Origin: a candidate division CSSED10-310 bacterium
GTDB lineage: Bacteria; CSSED10-310; JAFGDC01
DNA: 8,138 nt
Reading direction: 5' to 3'
NCBI GenBank assembly: GCA_016932295.1
Contig: JAFGDC010000563.1
Span: 1 to 8,138 of the forward strand
Position 1 is the first letter of the stretch. Each line of letters begins with the position of its first letter. Of the stretch, positions 1 to 5,112 are shown one piece after another. The notes beneath the pieces are model-generated. The model was given only the letters and a program-made list of their open reading frames with translations, was not told where the DNA came from and ran no database searches. Position numbers and translations under genes: made by a program.

Positions 1-105
1 GCGCGGAAAGGGGACGATTCAGACCGGGCAAACCGCATAGCGGACGCCGGAATCGGATGCCGGCCTGAAACTTTGCCGATGCCCTGAGGGACCGGTCGGA
101 ACGCA

Positions 106-133
106 TTGACAGGCGTATGCCGGGAGGTATCAT
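106..133 (+). promoter_or_regulatory. Sigma70-type promoter of the outer-membrane protein gene
   Basis: A perfect TTGACA -35 box (106-111) is followed after 16 bases by TATCAT (128-133), which matches the TATAAT -10 consensus at five of six positions. Transcription would begin near 140, leaving a leader of about 55 bases before the ATG at 195. This placement excludes the more upstream in-frame ATG at 117, which would precede the transcript start. The call rests on consensus matching only. Confidence 0.6.
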
Positions 134-183
134 GATAAGCGTTTGTGCAAGCGTTATCCGTGGATGTACATCAGCCTGGACCA

Positions 184-190
184 GGGAGGA
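184..190 (+). promoter_or_regulatory. Ribosome binding site that fixes the start at 195
   Basis: GGGAGGA lies four bases before the ATG at 195. The earlier in-frame ATGs at 117 and 132 lack an equally well placed site, and residues before 195 do not form a signal peptide, whereas those after it do. Confidence 0.7.
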
Positions 191-194
191 TTTC

Positions 195-1034
195 ATGCGG
201 CATCTGGTGATGGTGGTTGTTTCGTTGGTGTTGTCAGGTGGTTTGACCTGCCGGGCTTTCTTCATGGCGGATCTGGGACCTCGCAACGCCCGTCGCGGCG
301 GTTTTGCCGGCGCCGGTGTGGCGGTGGTGCCCATCGGTGGGTTGGCGGATCTGAACTACAACCCAGCCAGCATAGCCATGGCGGGTAATTACCAGATCAA
401 ACTGGTCGGTGGTTATATCACCGATATCGATGTCGGATATATCGGTGCCGAGCTGTTTGCGCCGCTGCGGAATTTCGCCCTGTCCTTCGATATGGGTGCT
501 GAATTCGGGGATGAAGACCAGGCCTGGGACCTGGGATTCGGCGGCGCGGTGCGGCCGCTGCCAGTACAGTTGGCATTGGGGATGGATATCTCCGTCTATT
601 ACGTGAAACACGATGGAGATGATGGAGGAAACAGCGTGGGTCCGGAGTTCGTTCCGGAATTCGGCGTTCTGTATCGATCCAAGTCCGGCTTCAACCTGGG
701 AGCGCGGTTCAACATGGAGGACGAGGACGTGGGCGTGCCGTCCAGTTTCAGCATCGGCGCCGCCTATCAACCATCAAAGAGTCCTTTCCTCTTCGGTGTG
801 GAATACGAGGATGTGGATATCGCTGAAGAAAGTGTCTTCTACGGGTACGGCGAATTCAAGATACTGGAGAGTCCCATCGCGCTTCGCGCCGGTATTGGTT
901 TCCCGGATGAAGGTGATGACATTCTCTTCGGCGTCGGGGTCTCCTTCATGTATCCGGGTACGTCCGTCGACCTGTTCGTCACCAAGTTGAACGATCAGGA
1001 TCCCATAATGATCGGCGCGGGGTTTTCGTTTTGA
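195..1034 (+). CDS. PorV/FadL-like outer-membrane beta-barrel protein
   Basis: This 279-residue protein is probably an outer-membrane beta-barrel. Residues 1-21 form a signal peptide (charged MRH, then a V/L-rich core, ending near C-R-A); the cysteine at 19 is not in a proper lipobox. The mature N-terminus has a glycine-rich stretch followed by NYNPASIA (residues 54-61), which resembles the G-G-A-x-V-A...NPA pattern near the start of PorV, FadL and UPF0164-type barrels. The rest alternates polar and hydrophobic residues in short strands separated by acidic turns (GDDGG, EDEDVG, DEGDD). The chain ends in IGAGFSF, with the terminal phenylalanine typical of BAM-recognised barrels. At 279 residues it is shorter than usual PorV proteins. 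It has its own promoter and is followed by another exported protein. Whether it works as a porin, a transporter or a type IX secretion component cannot be told from sequence alone. Confidence 0.75.
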   Translation: MRHLVMVVVSLVLSGGLTCRAFFMADLGPRNARRGGFAGAGVAVVPIGGLADLNYNPASIAMAGNYQIKLVGGYITDIDVGYIGAELFAPLRNFALSFDMGAEFGDEDQAWDLGFGGAVRPLPVQLALGMDISVYYVKHDGDDGGNSVGPEFVPEFGVLYRSKSGFNLGARFNMEDEDVGVPSSFSIGAAYQPSKSPFLFGVEYEDVDIAEESVFYGYGEFKILESPIALRAGIGFPDEGDDILFGVGVSFMYPGTSVDLFVTKLNDQDPIMIGAGFSF

Positions 1035-1054
1035 ACCCGCGGTAGGGGATGTAC

Positions 1055-1080
1055 TGTCCGGACAATCGCCAGGCCGATTG
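1055..1080. repeat. Two overlapping small inverted repeats downstream of the barrel gene
   Basis: TGTCCGGACA (1055-1064) is a perfect 10-base palindrome. It overlaps a hairpin with arms CAATCG (1063-1068) and CGATTG (1075-1080) around a 6-base loop. No T-run follows, so this is not a convincing intrinsic terminator. It could be a weak transcription end, an operator for the next promoter 60 bases downstream, or chance. Confidence 0.3.
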
Positions 1081-1138
1081 GGTCATTAGCCGCCAGGAGC
1101 CAATGCGTGTGCCCCTGCGGCCCATGTCGTGCCCCCTG

Positions 1139-1168
1139 TTGACGCTCATTCGATACGGTTACTATACT
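1139..1168 (+). promoter_or_regulatory. Sigma70-type promoter of the FG-GAP protein gene
   Basis: TTGACG (1139-1144, five of six) and TATACT (1163-1168, five of six) are separated by 18 bases. Transcription would start near 1175, about 44 bases before the ATG at 1219. This rules out an upstream in-frame start near 1129, which would lie before the promoter. The call rests on consensus matching only. Confidence 0.6.
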
Positions 1169-1207
1169 CGCCCGGTGTGGGTTCGAATTATCTGAAAGGT
1201 GCTGTGT

Positions 1208-1214
1208 GGAGGTG
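1208..1214 (+). promoter_or_regulatory. Ribosome binding site that fixes the start at 1219
   Basis: GGAGGTG ends four bases before the ATG at 1219. It is the only strong site near a start codon in this frame. Confidence 0.7.
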
Positions 1215-1218
1215 CAGA

Positions 1219-2469
1219 ATGAAGCGTGCTGATCTGGACAGAACATCTACCCTGGCGTGGCTGATCATCGCCGCCGCCGTGGTTTGCTGGTGCGCTGCCA
1301 CGGCTGCGACCCACGATCCCGCAGGGTTGACGGAATCGATAAAGAAGCCGACGGGCGACGTAACCTTTCTTGTGTCTGAAACCATGTTCATCGAGCAGGA
1401 GGGAGAGGGAGCACCTAAGGTACCGGGTCCGGCCAGGCTGGTTATGATCCATTACGACGGTAGCAACGCTGCCTCAGAAGCGCTTGAGGACAACACGGGG
1501 GATGTGTTCCACAAGGCCGTGGCGTGCGATTTGGCAGGACTTGGCAAGGGATTCCTCACTATCTCAGGCGACCATGCGCGACTGCTGTTCTGGCACCTGG
1601 AGCAAGGGGAATGGAAGTCCCGGGAACTGTGGCGGCGATCGTTCGGAGGAACGCATGATCGGTTCCGTGATCTGGAAATTGGAGATGTGAATGGGGACGG
1701 TGCGGCGGATCTGGTGGTGGGTACCCATGACAAGGGTATCATCGCGGTGCTCGAACAAAACGACGGTCAGTGGAAGGCGACCGAACTGGGCAGGACCGAC
1801 AATTGCTTCGTGCACGAGATCGAACTGGGTGACTGGGACGGTGATGGCCGCCTTGAAATCTTCGCCACCCCATCGGAACCGAACAGGTTGGGTGCTTCAC
1901 AGGCAGGAAAAATCGTCATGTACTCATGGAACGGTGAGGGATACACTCCAACCACCCTGGATGAATGGAGTGATACTCATGCCAAGGAGATCATGGCGGC
2001 TGATCTCGATAACCGTGGTCGAGTCGATGTATATGCTACCCTGCTTCCAAAGAACAACGAATCGTCGCCGGTGCGGATCATGCGTTACCGGCTCGCGAAC
2101 GGAAAGATCAAGGCAGACGTTATCGCGACCCTGCGCGACAAACGTTGCCGTTATATCGATCACGGTGATCTGGATGGCGATGGAATCGATGAACTGGTGG
2201 CGACCGGCGGGTTGACCGGTCTCTGGATCATCAAGAAGGAAGCGGATGGCGGGTGGGTTCCCCGGCAACTGGATTCGAGTCCTACCGGGTTCGTCATCCC
2301 GATTCTGTTGGCCGATCTCGATCGCGACGGCGCCAAGGAAATCTATCTTGCCTCCTCCAGGCGGAACGCCTTGTACAGATACACCCTGAAAAATGGATCG
2401 ATCGAACGAAGCACATTGGCGATACTGGAGGGAACCAGCACGATATTCCACCTTGGCTTGTTACGGTGA
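1219..2469 (+). CDS. Secreted FG-GAP/VCBS-repeat beta-propeller protein
   Basis: This 416-residue protein begins with a membrane-targeting segment (about residues 12-30, LAWLIIAAAVVCWC then AATAA), read as a signal peptide, so it should be exported. Five calcium-loop repeats of the FG-GAP/VCBS type follow: DVNGDGAADLV (156-166), DWDGDGRLEIF (205-215), DLDNRGRVDVY (262-272), DLDGDGIDELV (317-327) and DLDRDGAKEIY (366-376). They are spaced about 50 residues apart. A degenerate copy, DLAGLGKGFLTI, sits at 104-115. Each unit continues with strands and a W/Y-x-x-x-x-L blade end. The final strand, TIFHLGLLR, has no partner of its own and may close the ring with the N-terminal strands at 46-80, suggesting a seven-bladed propeller. 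The loop DLDNRG lacks the usual third aspartate. No enzymatic motif is visible; a binding or scaffold role is inferred. The gene has its own promoter and converges on the C45 gene. Confidence 0.8.
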   Translation: MKRADLDRTSTLAWLIIAAAVVCWCAATAATHDPAGLTESIKKPTGDVTFLVSETMFIEQEGEGAPKVPGPARLVMIHYDGSNAASEALEDNTGDVFHKAVACDLAGLGKGFLTISGDHARLLFWHLEQGEWKSRELWRRSFGGTHDRFRDLEIGDVNGDGAADLVVGTHDKGIIAVLEQNDGQWKATELGRTDNCFVHEIELGDWDGDGRLEIFATPSEPNRLGASQAGKIVMYSWNGEGYTPTTLDEWSDTHAKEIMAADLDNRGRVDVYATLLPKNNESSPVRIMRYRLANGKIKADVIATLRDKRCRYIDHGDLDGDGIDELVATGGLTGLWIIKKEADGGWVPRQLDSSPTGFVIPILLADLDRDGAKEIYLASSRRNALYRYTLKNGSIERSTLAILEGTSTIFHLGLLR

Positions 2470-2645
2470 TTCACGGCTGACGATCCGAAAAACCCGGCGG
2501 AGACCTGACCCGGATCTAACCGCATGCGATCCATGATGTCTTCAGTCCGTAGGGTTCTGTCCCGTCGTTCCCGTCCGGCTCTCCGGCGGTGAGTTGTTGT
2601 TTCGCGCCAGGGCTTCACGGCCGTGCCAACGGATCACTCCACCGC
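2470..2645. other. Convergent intergenic region
   Basis: This 176-base region separates the ends of two converging genes. It holds a GATCCG (2482-2487) / CGGATC (2511-2516) inverted pair with a 23-base loop and a CACGGCCGTG palindrome (2616-2625). Neither is followed by a T-run on either strand, so no intrinsic terminator can be called. I see no supported gene in it. Confidence 0.4.
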
Positions 2646-4277
2646 TCAATGCCAGACGGTGAATTCCACTATTGCAATGTCGACAGGCCGCCCGGTCACC
2701 GGCTCCACGAGTGCCGCCAGCCACGTGTAGGGGCCGGTGGGCACTTCAGCCGTCATGGGGAAGGACACCTCGGCTCTGGGAAATGACCGCTCCCCATGTG
2801 CGGTGGTGATTCTGATCGACTCCGGGCGGGAACCGAAGGTGGGGTAGTAGAACAGCCCAAAGGAAGTATCCAGGGCGAGATACAGGTCCAATGCTGCTTC
2901 ATGTCCGATGTTGTCAGTGCGGACCACCAGTTCGTGAGTATCGCCGGTGCGCAGCATGGTGCTGGTCATATCGAGGTGTATTGTGGGCAGGTAGTGATCG
3001 ATATCGATTTGCCGGTATGGCTGATCACAGGCATCGTGGACGATGCCCTCGGCATCGATGGAGGAGTAAGCGGCCCACAATTCCAGGTCGCTGTTGGCGT
3101 ATGCCACGCACAGCATGGATTCGCCGGGTGCCGCCACCTCCCTGGAGATGCGTACGGCCTGCTGGGCATCGATGGGGATGCCGCGGTCCCGCAGATCCAG
3201 TATTCGATCCGCCTGTCCCTTGTACCGGACTATATAGCCTTCGGTGGTGCGGGGATCCCCATCCGGACCATTATTACTGTACTGCATGCTGCGGACTGTC
3301 TGATCCAGCACGACGCTGGCGCGGAAGACGGCATAGGGAATGCGGATGGCGTAACACTCGCCGTTGTAGGTCGCCTGATCCTCGCCGGGATCATCGTCGA
3401 AGAAGTGTGGACACAAGGTGGCGGTGGTCTCCAGGCATACGCCGTTCAGGTGTTGCGCATCGCTGAAGACAAAGTTTGATCCATAGGTGCGATGAGCGGT
3501 TTCGAACAGGTGAATCACATCGGAGATCGCATCTGCTTCCTGGAGTATTTTCCTGGCAGTGATCGGCCAGGGTGTCCCAAAGCTCGTATCGGTGCTGTAC
3601 CCCCATATCTGCGCAAAACTCATTCCGTTGCCGTTCATTCCCGCAATACTGCCGATCATGCCCACGAATCCTACGTTGGTGAAAGGTGTCTTACTCGTTT
3701 GCTTCACGATCGTCACAAGTGTGTAATCCTCGAGCCCATAGCCGGTGAACAGGTCGATGTTGCGGGTGGAGAAGAGCTTGCCAGCTTCCGTGAGCGGTCC
3801 CCAGGCTGCGAAGCCGCTGCAACCGAAGGTGGCCAGTTCCATGGTGGCGGCGGCATCGATGAGGCAGTTCACCATGATGAGATCGCTGAGTTCGAAGTCC
3901 GGAGTATGACCGCGGCGTTCCTCCACGCCGATGAGGATGCCCTGCAACTCCTCCATGATATCGGCGGGTAGATACGCGGTGTAGGCGATGACAATCAGGT
4001 CGCGGACGATGTAGTACAACTCCGGGGCAAGCCCATACATGGCAGTGAATTTTTCCCGAAGGACGGGAAAGAGTTCCGTTAATTCATCGGCCAGCAGGTA
4101 GCCGTATTGAATCCCGATGGTGCGAGGTTCGCCTTTCACATGGAGCAGCCTGCCGCCGTCATAGCGCTCCAGGAAACCATCCCCGTGAACGTCCTGAAGG
4201 GTCGGTCCAACCGAGGCAGTGCACAATGTGCCGCCCATCAGCGTCAGTATCAATAAAACTGAATAGTTGCGTGACAT
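2646..4277 (-). CDS. Secreted C45-family autoproteolytic acyltransferase/hydrolase-like protein with extra C-terminal domain
   Basis: This 543-residue protein looks like an Ntn-hydrolase of the C45 group (acyl-CoA:6-aminopenicillanic acid acyltransferase and relatives), which cleave or form amide bonds. Residues 1-22 are a signal peptide. The N-terminal part (about 35-65, GRLLHVKGEPRTIGIQYGYL) matches the usual opening of the family. GCSGFAAWG (152-160) provides the likely nucleophile Cys153, exposed by self-cleavage between Gly152 and Cys153. STRNIDL (170-176) and GMNGNGMS (213-220) fit the conserved downstream motifs. The catalytic region ends near residue 425. Residues 433-543 are an added beta-rich domain with DLYLALD and FYYP motifs, also found at the end of the M28 peptidase encoded at 5113-7764. 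The ATG at 4277 is preferred over one 18 bases upstream because GGAGGTGAT sits between them. The natural substrate cannot be told; a secreted amidase or acylase acting on N-acyl amino acids, peptides or bile-acid-like amides is possible. Confidence 0.8.
   Translation of the reverse strand: MSRNYSVLLILTLMGGTLCTASVGPTLQDVHGDGFLERYDGGRLLHVKGEPRTIGIQYGYLLADELTELFPVLREKFTAMYGLAPELYYIVRDLIVIAYTAYLPADIMEELQGILIGVEERRGHTPDFELSDLIMVNCLIDAAATMELATFGCSGFAAWGPLTEAGKLFSTRNIDLFTGYGLEDYTLVTIVKQTSKTPFTNVGFVGMIGSIAGMNGNGMSFAQIWGYSTDTSFGTPWPITARKILQEADAISDVIHLFETAHRTYGSNFVFSDAQHLNGVCLETTATLCPHFFDDDPGEDQATYNGECYAIRIPYAVFRASVVLDQTVRSMQYSNNGPDGDPRTTEGYIVRYKGQADRILDLRDRGIPIDAQQAVRISREVAAPGESMLCVAYANSDLELWAAYSSIDAEGIVHDACDQPYRQIDIDHYLPTIHLDMTSTMLRTGDTHELVVRTDNIGHEAALDLYLALDTSFGLFYYPTFGSRPESIRITTAHGERSFPRAEVSFPMTAEVPTGPYTWLAALVEPVTGRPVDIAIVEFTVWH
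2649..2981 (-). other. Shared C-terminal domain, copy in the C45-like protein
   Basis: The segment encodes residues 433-543. Its first 49 residues align without gaps to the end of the M28 peptidase. Shared positions include G...L..R..N.G, then DLY-L/I-ALD, F-Y/F-YP, GP-Y/F-T-W/F, EP-x-T, and a closing hydrophobic strand. The composition suggests a beta-sandwich. Its role is unknown; attachment to the cell surface or substrate is an inference. Confidence 0.75.
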
Positions 4278-4284
4278 GATGCGG

Positions 4285-4293
4285 ATCACCTCC
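4285..4293 (-). promoter_or_regulatory. Strong ribosome binding site that fixes the start at 4277
   Basis: On the minus strand GGAGGTGAT is a near-perfect complement of the 16S rRNA 3' end and lies seven bases before the ATG at 4277. The alternative ATG at 4295 overlaps this site and has no site of its own at proper distance. Confidence 0.75.
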
Positions 4294-4363
4294 ATCGGAC
4301 CGGTTCCCTGCCTGGTGCAGTATGAGTATCCTCCTGGAAATCTCGTTTTTTCAGCAGTACCAT
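4286..4363 (-). CDS. Possible 25-residue leader reading frame before the C45-like gene
   Basis: Within the inferred 5' leader of the C45-like gene, an ATG at 4363 opens 25 codons beginning MVLLKKRDF. The TGA (4286-4288) lies inside the ribosome binding site of the main gene, eight bases before its ATG. If translated it could couple to, or interfere with, translation of the main gene. Against it, there is no convincing ribosome binding site before its own ATG, and the frame may be chance. Confidence 0.2.
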   Translation of the reverse strand: MVLLKKRDFQEDTHTAPGREPVRWR

Positions 4364-4397
4364 CTCACGATAACGAAACGGTTTCCAGACAGAAGCC

Positions 4398-4426
4398 AGT
4401 ATAGTATGAATATATATCCATCTCAA
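4398..4426 (-). promoter_or_regulatory. Sigma70-type promoter of the C45-like gene
   Basis: Read on the minus strand, TTGAGA (4426-4421) and TATACT (4403-4398) each match consensus at five of six positions with an ideal 17-base spacer. Transcription would start near 4391, leaving a leader of about 110 bases, longer than the leaders of the two plus-strand genes at the left of the window. The call rests on consensus matching only. Confidence 0.6.
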
Positions 4427-4523
4427 CATGGCCGTCCGTTCGGGTGCAGGGAGCCGGGAAATCCACGAGTGCCGGCGGCGGACGTGCAGGCTGAGAATGG
4501 CGTTCATCATGTGACCACTACTG

Positions 4524-4530
4524 GGAGGTG
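4524..4530 (+). promoter_or_regulatory. Ribosome binding site supporting a TTG start at 4536
   Basis: GGAGGTG ends five bases before TTG at 4536. The next in-frame ATG (4551) would begin inside the first beta-strand just before the P-loop and is further from the site, so TTG is the better start. Confidence 0.65.
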
Positions 4531-4535
4531 CGCGT

Positions 4536-5021
4536 TTGTTTCTTGTGTTTATGGGTCCGTCATGCGCAGGAAAATCAACGGTGGCCACCATAGTGGCTCA
4601 GGCAGGCGGCGCCACCGTCATGTCGGGAAAAGATTACCTGCGAATGGCTGGAAACGAGGCGGTGGCACTCGATCGCTTCATCGCTCGCTGCCGGCATGCA
4701 GCATCCCACAAGTCCCTGTGCGCAGCTTCACTGATTTACCTCGTCACACCCCCAACGGAGCTGCTCCGGAAATTGCCGGAGCCATCATACACAGCCGCTT
4801 TCAATGCGCCCATTGATGTCCTGGCGAACAGGTTCGCAAAGCGATTAGGGAACCGGATTGGAACGTCTTTGGAGCAGGGGATGCTTGCCATGCTGTCCAG
4901 GCAGGCGAAACTGGTCGGGGATCTGTCGGCCGGGGATCGATTCGATTCGAGTCGACAGGGGGCGAGTGATATAGCTGCAAAAATAGTTGCCCGCTTGACT
5001 TTGTTTGACGCTATCGAGTAA
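4536..5021 (+). CDS. Small P-loop nucleotide-kinase-like protein
   Basis: This 161-residue cytoplasmic protein starts with a TTG codon behind a strong ribosome binding site. It opens with a hydrophobic strand (FLVFM) and a complete Walker A motif, GPSCAGKST (7-15), that would bind ATP phosphates. The layout fits NMP-kinase/AAA_33-like phosphotransferases: a GKDYL stretch at 31-35 where the substrate-binding part begins, a strand with NAPIDVLANRF (90-100) resembling the strand-plus-helix after the core, and KRLGNR (102-107), a possible arginine-bearing lid. A final DIAAKIVARL helix (145-154) is typical of such kinases. At 161 residues it is close to the smallest members of the fold. The substrate is not evident; no shikimate, gluconate or adenylate kinase signature is clear. 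It lies 91 bases before the M28 gene on the same strand and may share its transcript, though no functional link is obvious. Confidence 0.7.
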   Translation: MFLVFMGPSCAGKSTVATIVAQAGGATVMSGKDYLRMAGNEAVALDRFIARCRHAASHKSLCAASLIYLVTPPTELLRKLPEPSYTAAFNAPIDVLANRFAKRLGNRIGTSLEQGMLAMLSRQAKLVGDLSAGDRFDSSRQGASDIAAKIVARLTLFDAIE

Positions 5022-5028
5022 AGGAGGT
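5021..5028 (+). promoter_or_regulatory. Orphan Shine-Dalgarno-like sequence
   Basis: AAGGAGGT overlaps the TAA stop of the kinase-like gene and is an excellent ribosome binding site by sequence. No ATG, GTG or TTG follows at usable distance; the next ATG (5049) is 20 bases away and opens a frame that runs out of phase into the M28 gene. It could be chance or a relic. Confidence 0.3.
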
Positions 5029-5112
5029 CAGGGGGATAGAGGATACAAATGTTACTGCAGCGGGGTTGTGTCCGAAGCGCACCTTGCAATCGTGAAGGAA
5101 GGGTGATCGAAG

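Larger units (their letters stand above)
1..194. other. Upstream region without an assignable gene
   Basis: No gene can be supported here. The plus-strand frame beginning at base 1 stays open to a TGA at 85-87 (28 codons) and could be the tail of a gene cut by the window edge, but its residues match nothing I recognise. A minus-strand ATG at 105 is open to the window edge, yet it is arginine-rich and has no ribosome binding site. The right part holds the promoter at 106-133 and the ribosome binding site at 184-190 of the first gene. Confidence 0.5.
4278..4535. other. Divergent intergenic region with AT-rich core
   Basis: This 258-base region lies between the start codons of the divergent C45-like and kinase-like genes. 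Its most striking part is an AT-rich stretch around 4398-4420 in otherwise GC-rich DNA, containing the minus-strand promoter. On the plus strand, TATAGT (4400-4405) overlaps that promoter and could be a -10 box for the kinase gene, but no good -35 lies at the right distance. No operator or terminator can be supported. Confidence 0.5.

Noticed and set aside
117..194. A longer N-terminus for the barrel protein, starting at 117
   Set aside because: The promoter puts the transcript start near 140, and the extra 26 residues would place a non-signal sequence ahead of a good signal peptide.
1129..1218. A longer N-terminus for the FG-GAP protein, starting at 1129
   Set aside because: It would begin before the promoter at 1139-1168 and push the signal segment 30 residues inward. 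GGAGGTG directly before 1219 gives a better start.
2649..2981. The shared C-terminal domain as a type IX secretion CTD
   Set aside because: The typical CTD pattern with its late conserved N-G-x and K-x-x-x motifs is not seen, so the type IX label is not justified; only the general idea of a sorting or anchoring role is kept.
2796..3479. A 227-codon plus-strand open frame opposite the C45-like gene
   Set aside because: It is wholly antisense to a gene with clear family motifs and has no ribosome binding site or recognisable product. Long antisense frames are expected in GC-rich coding DNA.
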